This document shows positions 1 to 8,346 of a stretch of 10,436 nt of DNA, piece after piece. The position numbers were made by a program, and so were the translations under genes. Source of the DNA: Alphaproteobacteria bacterium. GTDB taxonomy: Bacteria; Pseudomonadota; Alphaproteobacteria; ATCC43930; CGMCC-115725. The notes beneath the pieces are model-generated. The model was not told where the DNA came from. It searched no databases and was given only the letters and a program-made list of their open reading frames with translations. Position 1 is the first letter of the stretch. Each line of letters opens with the position of its first letter. The stretch is from the NCBI GenBank assembly GCA_005888515.1, contig VAZR01000239.1:1-10436 (forward strand). The letters are read 5' to 3'.

Positions 1-53
1 GAATTCGCGGGTAACGAAAACTCGGCCATTTTAAGCTTTGCTTCCAACAACCC

Positions 54-131
54 TCGTCACCCCCGCGAAAGCGGGGGTCCAGGGCAAACGACCCAGCGCC
101 GGCCCTGGATTCCCGCTTGCGCGGGAATGAC
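54..131. repeat. Nested intergenic palindrome (REP-like) downstream of sdhA
   Basis: Two 8-bp hairpins sit side by side. The first pairs 59-66 with 71-78 around a GAAA loop; the second pairs 109-116 with 121-128 around a TTGC loop. A further 7-bp pairing, CCAGGGC at 79-85 with GCCCTGG at 102-108, joins them, so the whole unit can fold as one branched structure. The ends also match in inverted form (GTCA near 56, TGAC near 128). Such elements are common between genes in Bradyrhizobium-like genomes. It lies between the sdhA stop and the left edge, where sdhB would be expected further on. It may stabilise or terminate the sdh transcript; no T-run follows on the minus strand, so termination is only inferred. 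Confidence 0.8.
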
Positions 132-153
132 CGTGAAAAGTTTTAGGGCCATC

Positions 154-1947
154 TCAATAGGACCGGGCTTTCGGCGGGAAGGCCTGGACCTCGTTCGACA
201 GTGTGAACAGGTGCACCGGGCGGTAGCCGATCGTCACCTTGCCGCCGCCATCGAGCCAGGCGACCGTGTGCTTCAGCCAGTTCTCGTCGTCGCGCTCCGG
301 GAAGTCGTCGCGGGCGTGGGCGCCGCGGCTCTCGGTGCGGTTCTCGGCCGAATACAATGCCACGACCGCCTGCTCCATCAGGTTCTGCAATTCCAGGGCT
401 TCCATCAGATCGCTGTTCCAGATCATCGAGCGATCCGAGATGCCGATATCGGCGAAGCTCTTCGCCACCCGGTCGATCTTGTCGACCCCGTCGCGCAATA
501 CCTCGGCAGTGCGGAAGACGGCGCAGTTGTTCTGCATCGTGCGCTGCATCTCGGTGCGGATCTCGGCGGTCTTGCGCCCACCCTTTGAATGGCGGATGCG
601 ATCGAGCCGCGCGACCGCCGCATCCCCAGCGCTGTCCGGCAACGGCGGGTGCGCCGTGCCCGGCTGCACCACTTCGATGGCGCGATGCGCGGCGGCGCGG
701 CCGAACACGACGATGTCCAACAGCGAATTGCAGCCGAGCCGGTTGGCGCCATGCACCGAGACGCAGGCCGCCTCGCCAACCGCCATCAGCCCGGGAATGA
801 CCGCGTCGGGGTCGCTGTCGGTCGGCCGGATCACCTCGCCGCGGTAGTTGGTCGGGATGCCGCCCATGTCGTAATGCACGGTCGGCAACACCGGGATCGG
901 CTCGCGGGTAACATCGACCCCGGAGAAGATCTTCGCCGTCTCCGAGATGCCGGGCAGGCGCTGATGCAGCATCTGCGGGTCGAGATGCTCGAGATGCAAC
1001 AGGATGTGGTCCTTTGCCGGGCCGCAGCCGCGCCCCTCGAAGATCTCGATCGTCATCGCCCGGCTGACCACGTCGCGCGAGGCCAGATCCTTGGCGTGCG
1101 GCGCGTAGCGCTCCATGAAGCGCTCGCCCTCGCTGTTGGTCAGATAACCGCCTTCGCCGCGCGCGCCCTCGGTAATCAAACAGCCGGCGCCGTAGATCCC
1201 GGTCGGGTGGAACTGGATGAACTCCATGTCCTGCAACGGCAGCCCGGCGCGCAACACCATCGCGTTGCCGTCGCCGGTGCAGGTATGCGCGGAGGTGCAG
1301 GTCAGGTAGGTGCGCCCGTATCCGCCGGTGGCGAGGATCACCATGTGGGCGCGGAAACGGTGGATCGAGCCGTCTTCCAGGTTCCACGCGATGACGCCGC
1401 GGCACACGCCCTCCTCGTCCATGATCAGGTCGAGCGCGAAATACTCGACAAAGAACTCGGCGTTGTGACGCAAGGACTGCTGGTACAGCGTATGGATGAT
1501 CGCGTGGCCAGTGCGGTCGGCGGCGGCGCAGGCGCGGTTGGCCGGCGCGCCGTCGCCGAACTCCATCATGTGTCCGCCGAACGGCCGCTGATAGATCTGG
1601 CCAAGCTCGGTGCGTGAGAACGGCACCCCGAAATGCTCAAGCTCGATGACCGCCGGGATCGCCTGCCGGCACATGTATTCGATTGCGTCCTGATCGCCGA
1701 GCCAGTCCGACCCCTTGACCGTGTCGTACATGTGCCAGCGCCAGTCATCGTTGCTCATATTGCCGAGCGCCGCGGCGATGCCGCCCTGCGCCGATACGGT
1801 ATGACTGCGGGTCGGGAACACCTTGCTGATGCAGGCGGTCTTCAGCCCCTCGATCGTCGCGCCGAGGGTCGCGCGCAGCCCGGCGCCGCCGGCGCCGACG
1901 ACGACGACGTCATAGGTGTGTTCGGTGATCGGGTAAGCGGCGGGCAT
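154..1947 (-). CDS. sdhA: Succinate dehydrogenase flavoprotein subunit SdhA
   Basis: Catalytic flavoprotein of complex II: oxidises succinate to fumarate on the cytoplasmic face of the inner membrane and passes electrons through SdhB to quinone. The 597-residue product is full length for the family. Visible are the FAD-binding GAGGAG at 18-23, the SHTVSAQGG block whose His49 should carry the covalent FAD, the [21 protein letters not shown] region with substrate and catalytic Arg residues, a GANRLG block, [13 protein letters not shown], and the conserved C-terminal PPKAR end. The ATG at 1947 is preceded by a GGAG about nine bases upstream. It lies 27 bases after the sdhD stop in the same operon. 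No internal loss was noticed when read against remembered alphaproteobacterial SdhA. Identification is essentially certain. Confidence 0.98.
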   Translation of the reverse strand: MPAAYPITEHTYDVVVVGAGGAGLRATLGATIEGLKTACISKVFPTRSHTVSAQGGIAAALGNMSNDDWRWHMYDTVKGSDWLGDQDAIEYMCRQAIPAVIELEHFGVPFSRTELGQIYQRPFGGHMMEFGDGAPANRACAAADRTGHAIIHTLYQQSLRHNAEFFVEYFALDLIMDEEGVCRGVIAWNLEDGSIHRFRAHMVILATGGYGRTYLTCTSAHTCTGDGNAMVLRAGLPLQDMEFIQFHPTGIYGAGCLITEGARGEGGYLTNSEGERFMERYAPHAKDLASRDVVSRAMTIEIFEGRGCGPAKDHILLHLEHLDPQMLHQRLPGISETAKIFSGVDVTREPIPVLPTVHYDMGGIPTNYRGEVIRPTDSDPDAVIPGLMAVGEAACVSVHGANRLGCNSLLDIVVFGRAAAHRAIEVVQPGTAHPPLPDSAGDAAVARLDRIRHSKGGRKTAEIRTEMQRTMQNNCAVFRTAEVLRDGVDKIDRVAKSFADIGISDRSMIWNSDLMEALELQNLMEQAVVALYSAENRTESRGAHARDDFPERDDENWLKHTVAWLDGGGKVTIGYRPVHLFTLSNEVQAFPPKARSY

Positions 1948-1974
1948 GGCGCAGCTCCAGAAAAATGCGTGCGG

Positions 1975-2388
1975 TCAGGCGCCGAGCGCCATTTTGAGGA
2001 CAGCGAGGATGCCGCGTACCGCGAACAGAACGCACAGCAGGCGCATGAGCAGCAGCGCAGCCAGCCGCATAACCTCGCCGTGGATATAGTCTTCGATGAT
2101 GACCTGCAGTCCGAGCGCCGTGTGGTAGAAGCTCGCGACCAGCAGCAGGATCAGAAAGACCGCCGGCATCGGGCTCCGGACCCAGGTGACGAACGCGGCA
2201 TGGTCGGCGCCGACCAGAGCGATCACGGCGATCACGAACCACAGGGTCAGCGGCACCAGCGCCAATGCGCTGACGCGCTGCCGCCACCAATGCGTCACCC
2301 CTTCTTTGGCCGAGCCGAGCCCGATGGCGCGGCCCAACGGCGAGCGCATCGGCGCGTGCGCCGGCGAGGGCATCTGATGATCGGTCAT
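1975..2388 (-). CDS. sdhD: Succinate dehydrogenase membrane anchor subunit SdhD
   Basis: Hydrophobic membrane anchor of complex II, 137 residues with three transmembrane segments at roughly 40-60, 74-97 and 107-130. With SdhC it normally holds heme b and forms the ubiquinone site. Key residues are present: His89 in SFYHTALG (heme-ligand position) and Asp100-Tyr101 in IIEDYIHG, matching the Asp-Tyr pair of the E. coli quinone site. The start is the ATG at 2388, one base after the sdhC stop (TGACATG), so translation is probably coupled to sdhC; no strong separate ribosome site is seen. This matters because the sdhC frame is disrupted upstream. Name rests on position between sdhC and sdhA, size, topology and these motifs. 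Confidence 0.93.
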   Translation of the reverse strand: MTDHQMPSPAHAPMRSPLGRAIGLGSAKEGVTHWWRQRVSALALVPLTLWFVIAVIALVGADHAAFVTWVRSPMPAVFLILLLVASFYHTALGLQVIIEDYIHGEVMRLAALLLMRLLCVLFAVRGILAVLKMALGA

Positions 2389-2389
2389 G

Positions 2390-2703
2390 TCAGTGAGCCC
2401 AATGCGACAGGCCGACCGCCCAGCTGACGATCGTCAGCGCCGCGGTGCTCGCCAGCACGGCCCAGCCGCCGCCATAGACGCTGCTCAATTCGAGGCCGCG
2501 GCCGATGTCCCACCACAGATGCCGGAGGCCGTTGCACAGATGGTAGAACAGCGCGACGCTCCAGCCGAACAGCAGCAAAAGCCCGATCCACGAGCCGAGA
2601 AAATGCTGGACCGCGGCATAGGGCTCGGGCCCATCGGAAGCGGCGCCGAGCCACCACACCAGCAGGATCGCGCCGAGAACAATGGCCGCTCGGCGGGGCT
2701 CAT
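2390..2703 (-). pseudogene. sdhC: Succinate dehydrogenase cytochrome b556 subunit SdhC, internally deleted and frameshifted
   Basis: The heme b subunit of complex II, but not readable as one frame. An ATG at 2703 starts MSPAERPL, which matches the usual SdhC N-terminus (...RPLSPHLQ...). About eight codons in, the rest continues in another frame as AIVLGAILLVWWLG, then GSWIGLLLLFG and the heme-ligand block FYHLCNGLRHLWWD, to the stop at 2390. Between them the conserved stretch that normally holds SPHLQ-x-Y-R and S-I-x-H-R-x-T-G is missing; I estimate about 27-30 residues. The E. coli quinone-site Ser27 and Arg31 lie in that block. The longest open frame would start at a GTG at 2659, but that codon lies inside transmembrane helix 1 and has no ribosome site. 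Either a real deletion or an assembly/sequencing error. Confidence 0.82.
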
Positions 2704-2737
2704 GCGCAAGGTTCCGGCGAAATCCAGGCTGATTGTG

Positions 2738-2765
2738 ACTTAGACCGCGCCCCCCGGAGTGTCAA
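2738..2765 (-). promoter_or_regulatory. Predicted sigma-70-type promoter of the sdhCDA operon
   Basis: On the minus strand a perfect -35 TTGACA (2765-2760) is followed after 16 bases by CTAAGT (2743-2738), or after 17 bases by TAAGTC; both are near the alphaproteobacterial CTATAT-like -10. Transcription would begin near 2731, giving a leader of about 28 bases before the sdhC ATG at 2703. No other comparable promoter was seen between the upstream repeat and sdhC. The call is by pattern only. Confidence 0.6.
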
Positions 2766-2856
2766 CGCAACCGGCCCTTGGATCATAGCTGCTATACCGG
2801 TGCTCCGCCCATCCTCGCCTGCAGCTTTACGCACTCGCCATTCTAGGACCACCCCG

Positions 2857-2939
2857 TGGCCGGCTTGTCCCGGCCATCCACGTCTTCAAGCCGCCGCGGG
2901 TGAAAAAAAGACGTGGGTGCCCGGCACAGTGCCGGGCAC
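2857..2939. repeat. Nested intergenic palindrome (REP-like), second type
   Basis: The left hairpin pairs TGGCCGG (2857-2863) with CCGGCCA (2870-2876). The right hairpin pairs 2917-2926 with 2930-2939, a perfect 10-bp stem with a 3-base loop. An outer 9-bp pairing, CCACGTCTT (2878-2886) with AAGACGTGG (2908-2916), ties the halves together. The architecture is the same as at 54-131 but the sequence is unrelated. This type (CCGTGGCCGGC...CCACGTCTT...) is familiar from Bradyrhizobium/Rhodopseudomonas-like intergenic DNA. It separates the aldolase unit from the sdh promoter. Confidence 0.8.
2901..2939 (-). terminator. Rho-independent-like terminator of the aldolase transcription unit
   Basis: Read on the minus strand, the 10-bp GC-rich stem at 2939-2917 is followed by CCACGTC and a run of seven T (2909-2903). 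It begins 16 bases after the stop of the 54-codon reading frame, the right place to end the aldolase transcript. It is built from the right half of the palindromic repeat. The T-run starts about seven bases after the stem, further than in a textbook terminator. Confidence 0.55.
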
Positions 2940-2955
2940 GGGTCAGGCGATTTGG

Positions 2956-3120
2956 TCAGGGCGTTTCGCCATCGAGATCGATAACGCGACCGCGATCAGG
3001 ATCTCGCGATACAGTGAAGTCATCGAATTTTGGGCCGCCAAACAGGTGCGCCTTGAAATCGGCGCCCTCCTGCGTGTCACGCGACCTTTCTCCGGCCGGT
3101 TTCGGTTCGCGCGGTGTCAT
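2956..3120 (-). CDS. Small hydrophilic protein of unknown function, translationally coupled to the aldolase
   Basis: A 54-residue reading frame, not recognised. Its ATG at 3120 overlaps the aldolase stop as ATGA, a classic coupled arrangement, and it ends in TGA just before the predicted terminator. The product has a charged, proline-rich N-terminal third (residues 2-20), then a compact motif of mixed character, DFKAHLFGGPKFDDF at 21-35, and an acidic/basic tail ending RVIDLDGETP. No signal peptide, membrane segment or Cys is present. Codons favour G/C at the third position like the neighbours. The FKA-x-L...GPKFDDF pattern followed by a charged R-x-I-D-L end looks like a conserved short protein rather than random sequence. 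A role linked to the aldolase is inferred from position only; a regulator, antitoxin-like peptide or chaperone cannot be told apart. Confidence 0.65.
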   Translation of the reverse strand: MTPREPKPAGERSRDTQEGADFKAHLFGGPKFDDFTVSRDPDRGRVIDLDGETP

Positions 3121-3914
3121 GTGAGCTTAAGCTCGCGCAATTGCTTCACGTCGGCGCGGCCGGCGCTGAGGATGTAGCCGACATCGGAGCCGCCGGTCAG
3201 GTAGCGCACGCCGAGCCGCAAGAGCCAGCTCTGGAACTCGAAATCCTGGCGCACGCCGCCGACCCCCATCGCCTTGCCGTGGGAGCGGGCCGCGTTGGCG
3301 ACCGTCTCGAAGGCGGCGCGCATGCGCTCATGGGTGTACTGGCCGGGGATCCCCATCTCTGTGGAGAGATCGCTGGCGCCGATGTGCAACACATCGATGC
3401 CGTCGACCGCGGCGATCGCATCGGCATTCTCGACCGCCTCGGGTGTCTCGATCATCGCCATCAGCACGGTCTCGTCGTTGAGCCGGCGGCACACCTCGGC
3501 CTGACCGATCGCGGCATAACCGAGCGCCGGTCCGCTGCCGAACGCGGAACGGTGCCCCTTCGGCGCGTACAGGCAGGCCGCGACAATCGCCCTGGCCTCC
3601 GCCGCGTTCTGGACATGCGGCACCATGACCCCCTGGGCGCCGCAATCGAGAATACGGGTCGCGTCATGCGGATCGTGCGAGGTGACCCGCGCGATCGGTG
3701 TGATCCCCATACCCAGCGCGGCGACGCACACCGCAGCCGCGGTCTCCAGCGAAGTCGGGTTGTGTTCGAGGTCGATATAGACCGCGTCAAAGCCGCAGGC
3801 CGCCGCGATCATCGCGATGTTCGGGGTGCGCAGCTGGTTGACCCCCATGCACAGCACCAGCTCGTTGGCGGCGAGCTTTCTCTTCGCCGAATTCTCTCCG
3901 ATCGCGGTGGGCAT
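3117..3914 (-). CDS. HpcH/HpaI family class II aldolase (2-keto-3-deoxy-sugar/heptenedioate aldolase type)
   Basis: Metal-dependent aldolase of the phosphoenolpyruvate/pyruvate TIM-barrel family, which cleaves 4-hydroxy-2-oxo acids to pyruvate and an aldehyde (HpaI of homoprotocatechuate breakdown, RhmA, GarL). With the ATG at 3914 it has 265 residues, the usual size. Family features: Glu50-His51 in IDLEHNPTS (catalytic base region), Arg76 in PIARV, GVMVPHV at 95-101, APKGHR at 117-122, and the probable metal ligands Glu156 (MIETPEA) and Asp182 (IGASDLS). The start is chosen for the AAGGAG about nine bases upstream; an earlier in-frame start at 3989 lacks this and adds 25 residues unlike the family. 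The substrate cannot be read from the sequence. It heads a two-gene unit with the 54-codon frame. Confidence 0.9.
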   Translation of the reverse strand: MPTAIGENSAKRKLAANELVLCMGVNQLRTPNIAMIAAACGFDAVYIDLEHNPTSLETAAAVCVAALGMGITPIARVTSHDPHDATRILDCGAQGVMVPHVQNAAEARAIVAACLYAPKGHRSAFGSGPALGYAAIGQAEVCRRLNDETVLMAMIETPEAVENADAIAAVDGIDVLHIGASDLSTEMGIPGQYTHERMRAAFETVANAARSHGKAMGVGGVRQDFEFQSWLLRLGVRYLTGGSDVGYILSAGRADVKQLRELKLT

Positions 3915-3958
3915 AGCGGGCGCTCCTTCGGGTTTTGCTCGCGGCAGGATCACGCGGT

Positions 3959-3974
3959 TTGCGCCCGGGCGCAA
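3959..3974. promoter_or_regulatory. Perfect 16-bp palindrome upstream of the aldolase gene, possible operator
   Basis: TTGCGCCCGGGCGCAA is fully self-complementary without a spacer and lies 45 bases before the aldolase ATG, in the 183-base gap shared with the divergent small secreted protein gene. Position and symmetry fit a dimeric regulator site. No regulator gene is adjacent, and in GC-rich DNA such a palindrome can arise by chance. Confidence 0.35.
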
Positions 3975-4097
3975 CGGCGCATCCGGCATCTTTAGCCCGC
4001 GTTTCGGCCCGGAAGGAACACCGGAGTCGGTACGGGTGTTCGGTTTTCAGGTCCGCGCGAGTCACGGTCCTTCGCAAACCTAGTAGGATAAAAGCCG

Positions 4098-4316
4098 ATG
4101 AAATCTTTCACCATTGCAGCCATCACGGCCACCGTCCTAGCGTTGAGCATGCCGGCTTTTGCGCATCAGCATTGCGGGTGGCAGTGGCCGGGAGACGACA
4201 CCAACGCGAATACCGTGCGCCCGACCTTCAGCTCGACCGACTGCATGGCCAGTCAGCTGAACCGCGAAGCGCTGATGAGCACAACGGGCAACATTCCGGC
4301 GGCGCCGACCCGCTAA
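4098..4316 (+). CDS. Small secreted protein of unknown function
   Basis: A 72-residue product with a clear Sec signal peptide: Lys2, a hydrophobic core at about 5-18 and an AFA cleavage site after residue 22. The mature chain of about 50 residues begins HQHCGWQWPGDD and has a second Cys in TDCMAS, so one disulfide is possible in the periplasm. The His/Cys/Trp start could bind a metal, but this is speculation. The ATG at 4098 has AGGA nine bases upstream. It is divergent from the aldolase and alone in its unit. No known family was recognised. Confidence 0.72.
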   Translation: MKSFTIAAITATVLALSMPAFAHQHCGWQWPGDDTNANTVRPTFSSTDCMASQLNREALMSTTGNIPAAPTR

Positions 4317-4344
4317 GCCGGTAACCGCTATCACGGAACCTTGA

Positions 4345-4369
4345 GCCGCGGTCCACCTTGGACCGCGGC
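4345..4369. terminator. Strong GC-rich hairpin after the small secreted protein gene
   Basis: A perfect 11-bp stem (4345-4355 with 4359-4369) encloses the 3-base loop CCT, starting 28 bases after the stop at 4316. No T-run follows on either strand, so it may be an RNA-stabilising stem or a Rho-assisted stop rather than an intrinsic terminator. Its right end meets the end of the isochorismatase relic. Confidence 0.5.
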
Positions 4370-4466
4370 CGTCCCGGCGGCATCTGGATTTCAGCCGAGC
4401 GATTGTCCGCTCGCCTCAGCTCAGGTGATCGATCGCCGTCTGCAAATTGATCAGCAGCAGGATGGG
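4365..4466 (-). pseudogene. 5' relic of an isochorismatase-family cysteine hydrolase
   Basis: In one minus-strand frame the sequence reads PILLLINLQTAIDHLS, then TGA, then GERTIARLKSRCRRDGR. This mirrors the N-terminus of isochorismatase-like hydrolases (ALLLIDxQxAIDHPSWGxRNNPxAE...IARLxxxWRRDGRPV). The TGA sits exactly where the conserved Trp (TGG) is expected, and the NNPxAE part after GER is absent. The catalytic Asp of the LLxD motif is Asn here. No start codon precedes the match in a family-like position and nothing of the rest of the enzyme follows before the hairpin. It is therefore a decayed fragment of about 33 codons. It lies downstream of the cysQ-like gene on the same strand. The call rests on remembered family motifs. 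Confidence 0.62.
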
Positions 4467-4497
4467 CCCGGGAGAAGGAAGCGACCGCCGGTCAGGG

Positions 4498-5271
4498 CTA
4501 CCATGCCGGCTTGGCGCCCCAGGCGAGGAAGCCGTCGTTTTTGAGGCCGGGCTTGCCGTAGGCGAGCGGCTTGCCGTCAAGACCGAAGACATGGCCGCCG
4601 GCGGCTTCCAGCACCGCCTGGCCGGCGCAGGTGTCCCATTCCATCGTCGTCCCGAAGCGCGGATAGAAATCCGCGTCTCCCGCGGCCAGGACGCCGAATT
4701 TGAGCGCGCTGCCGCAGACCTGCCGTTCGAGGATCGGCTTGTCCTGAAAATATTCGGCGAGGCGGCGGCTGTTTTCGTGACTGCGGCTGTGGATGACGAC
4801 GATTCCCTTCGGGCCCGGGGTGCGCGCCCGGATCGGCTCGAAATCGCCGCCGTTGCGGCGCCGCATCGCGGTGCCCGGGCCATGCGCCGCGTAGGTCACG
4901 CCGATCGCCGGGCCATGCACGACCCCGAGCACCGGCCGGCCGTTTTCGACGAGCCCGATCAGCACCGCGAACTCGCCGTTGCGGGCGACGAACTCCTTGG
5001 TGCCGTCGAGCGGGTCGACGACCCAAAAACGCGCCGCCGGCGAGGCGAAGCCGGCATCCGGCACGGTCTCCTCGGAGACGACCGGGATATCGGGAAAAGC
5101 CTTGGTCAACATCCCGACAATGACCCGCTCGGAGGCCAGATCAGCCTCGGTGACCGGCGTCTTGTCATCCTTCTGCGTGACCTCGAACGGATCGGCATAG
5201 ACCCGCATCGCCGCCTGGCCCCCGGCCAGCGCGGCGCGCAGCGCGACATCCAGAAGGGGGTCTGCGGCCAT
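4498..5271 (-). CDS. cysQ: 3'(2'),5'-bisphosphate nucleotidase, CysQ/inositol monophosphatase family
   Basis: Magnesium-dependent phosphatase that removes the 3' phosphate of PAP/PAPS, clearing a by-product of sulfate assimilation. The 257-residue product carries the full family signature: VTEAD at 40-44, SEE with metal ligand Glu67, WVVDPLDGTKEF with Asp86 and Asp89 (83-94), GSALKF at 187-192, YPRFG at 203-207 and MEWDTCAG with Asp213. DGTKEF, rather than the DGTxNF of inositol monophosphatases, favours CysQ. The ATG at 5271 is chosen for the GGGGGAG about eight bases before it and because family similarity starts there; the longer frame upstream reads through a palindromic repeat. It stands alone between that repeat and the isochorismatase relic, so a link with sulfate genes cannot be shown here. 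Confidence 0.9.
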   Translation of the reverse strand: MAADPLLDVALRAALAGGQAAMRVYADPFEVTQKDDKTPVTEADLASERVIVGMLTKAFPDIPVVSEETVPDAGFASPAARFWVVDPLDGTKEFVARNGEFAVLIGLVENGRPVLGVVHGPAIGVTYAAHGPGTAMRRRNGGDFEPIRARTPGPKGIVVIHSRSHENSRRLAEYFQDKPILERQVCGSALKFGVLAAGDADFYPRFGTTMEWDTCAGQAVLEAAGGHVFGLDGKPLAYGKPGLKNDGFLAWGAKPAW

Positions 5272-5310
5272 TACAGAACTCCCCCAGAACAGTGGATCGA
5301 CGCCCCGAAT

Positions 5311-5413
5311 CCTTCGAGATGTCCGCTTCGCGGGCCCCTCAGGATGAGGATTTTTTTTAATGCCATCAAAAATCCACCTCATCCTGAGGAGCGGGCGCAG
5401 CTCGCGTCTCGAA
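5311..5413. repeat. Nested intergenic palindrome (REP-like), third type
   Basis: A perfect 13-bp inverted pair, CCTCAGGATGAGG (5337-5349) with CCTCATCCTGAGG (5377-5389), is flanked by an outer pair TTCGAGA (5313-5319) with TCTCGAA (5407-5413). An inner stretch pairs GGATTTTT (5348-5355) with AAAAATCC (5368-5375). The CCTCAGGATGAGG/TCTCGAA type is widespread between genes in Bradyrhizobium relatives. It separates the molybdenum hydroxylase gene (ends at 5444) from the cysQ-like gene, both on the minus strand. Confidence 0.8.
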
Positions 5414-5443
5414 GAACGCAAAGAGCCCGTGCAGCTTGTAGCA

Positions 5444-7701
<2,258 letters not shown>

Positions 7702-7705
<4 letters not shown>

Positions 7706-7764
7706 TCACGCCCTCCCGCGTGGCCGTGAAATTCACCATAGGGCGCCTCGCCCCAGCCGTCCAT
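7702..7764 (-). other. Possible 20-codon reading frame overlapping the start of the molybdenum hydroxylase gene
   Basis: The ATG at 7764 opens a 20-residue frame, MDGWGEAPYGEFHGHAGGRE, whose TGA overlaps the hydroxylase ATG as ATGA. The frame is also open upstream beyond 7764. It could be a leader peptide, the tail of a lost upstream gene, or chance. No ribosome site precedes the ATG. Function unknown. Confidence 0.22.
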
Positions 7765-7822
7765 GTGGTGCCAGGATCCACTTATCGGGAAGGATTTCGC
7801 TGCGAGCCGCGTTATGGTTGCG

Positions 7823-7846
7823 CATTGATCCAGCCTAGTCGGAGGA
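7823..7846 (+). promoter_or_regulatory. Upstream box and ribosome site of the first CVNH gene, shared with its paralog
   Basis: CATTGATC starts 30 bases before the ATG at 7853 and is followed by GGAGGA (7841-7846). The second CVNH gene has the same CATTGATC 31 bases before its ATG (8316-8323) and GGAGGG at the matching place. Similarity extends slightly upstream (GGTTGCG against GGTGCAT). This looks like a duplicated control region; a TTGACG that could serve as -35 is visible only at the second copy (8298-8303). Confidence 0.45.
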
Positions 7847-7852
7847 AGCGCG

Positions 7853-8230
7853 ATGAAAGTCGTTATCGGAGCGGTAGCCGCCTTGCTCTTCGCCGCGGTT
7901 TGCTGGCCGCAGCCGGCCTCGGCGCAGGGCGTGCCTCGCGGCAGCTATCTGCGGAGCTGCGGGGGCGTCTACATGGATGGCGACACGTTGATCGCGACAT
8001 GCCGCCGCGCTGACGGATACGAACAGCAAACCGCCTTGCGCGGGGTGCATCGTTGCGTCGGCGATATCGGGAACCGGAACGGCCACCTCACTTGCAGTCG
8101 TGGCGGCGAGCCCGGACCGCCTCCGCCGGGTTACGGCGGGCCTGCTTACGGGTCGCCAGGCTACGGCGGGGCTCCTTACGGGTCGCCGGGTTACGGCGGG
8201 GCTCCCTACGGCTCGCCGGGTTACCGCTGA
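7853..8230 (+). CDS. Secreted CVNH (cyanovirin-N homology) domain protein with a Gly/Tyr/Pro repeat tail, paralog 1
   Basis: A 125-residue exported protein. A signal peptide runs to ASA at 22-24. Residues 26-81 form one cyanovirin-N-homology unit: GSYLRSC, GDTLIATCRR-x-DG and CVGDIGN-x-NG-x-L-x-C, with Cys at 36, 50, 68 and 81 suited to two disulfides. CVNH proteins are often sugar-binding; binding here is inference. After a PGPPPPG linker the tail has three near-perfect 10-residue repeats of the form GYG-G-x-x-YGSP and a final GYR, encoded by a 30-bp DNA repeat. The ATG at 7853 has GGAGGA six bases upstream. A paralog follows 116 bases downstream. The tail may attach the domain to the envelope or simply be a flexible low-complexity spacer. 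Confidence 0.8.
   Translation: MKVVIGAVAALLFAAVCWPQPASAQGVPRGSYLRSCGGVYMDGDTLIATCRRADGYEQQTALRGVHRCVGDIGNRNGHLTCSRGGEPGPPPPGYGGPAYGSPGYGGAPYGSPGYGGAPYGSPGYR
8129..8227 (+). repeat. 30-bp tandem repeat, three copies plus a 9-base partial
   Basis: Units at 8129-8158, 8159-8188 and 8189-8218 each begin GG(T/C)TACGGCGGG and end GG(G/C)TCGCC(A/G), followed by a partial GGTTAC unit to 8227. It lies in frame in the tail of the first CVNH gene and codes for the repeated GYGG..YGSP unit. Units two and three differ at only a few third positions, so expansion looks recent. Copy number could vary between strains. Confidence 0.92.
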
Positions 8231-8297
8231 CGTAAATGCGGCTCGGATAGTCGCTGCCGCGGGGAATACGCGCATCGCGGGAGGGAACCGAGCGCAA

Positions 8298-8339
8298 TTG
8301 ACGTTGTTGGTGCATCATTGATCTACGTTAAGCGGAGGG
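8298..8339 (+). promoter_or_regulatory. Upstream region of the second CVNH gene with possible promoter
   Basis: TTGACG (8298-8303) could be a -35 element, with ATCTAC 17 bases further on as a weak -10. CATTGATC (8316-8323) matches the box before the first paralog at nearly the same distance from the ATG. GGAGGG (8334-8339) is the ribosome site, seven bases before the start. Confidence 0.4.
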
Positions 8340-8346
8340 ACGCGCC

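Noticed and set aside
1..6. An EcoRI site (GAATTC) exactly at the window start, suggesting a cloned insert edge
   Set aside because: The same hexamer also occurs inside genes near 3889 and 9215, and the start may simply be where the window was cut.
54..131. CRISPR-like repeats
   Set aside because: The palindromes occur singly with no regularly spaced direct repeats or spacers and no cas genes.
143..1405. A 420-codon open frame inside sdhA in another frame of the same strand, and long open frames on the opposite strand
   Set aside because: Arg/Pro/Ala-rich text without family motifs, fully overlapped by a certain sdhA; an effect of GC-rich third positions.
2390..2659. An intact short SdhC starting at the GTG at 2659
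   Set aside because: The start falls inside transmembrane helix 1, lacks a ribosome site, and a better N-terminus (MSPAERPL) exists just upstream in another frame.
3915..3989. A 25-residue N-terminal extension of the aldolase from a start at 3989
   Set aside because: No ribosome site there, residues unlike the family, and an AAGGAG-led ATG at 3914 gives the usual length.
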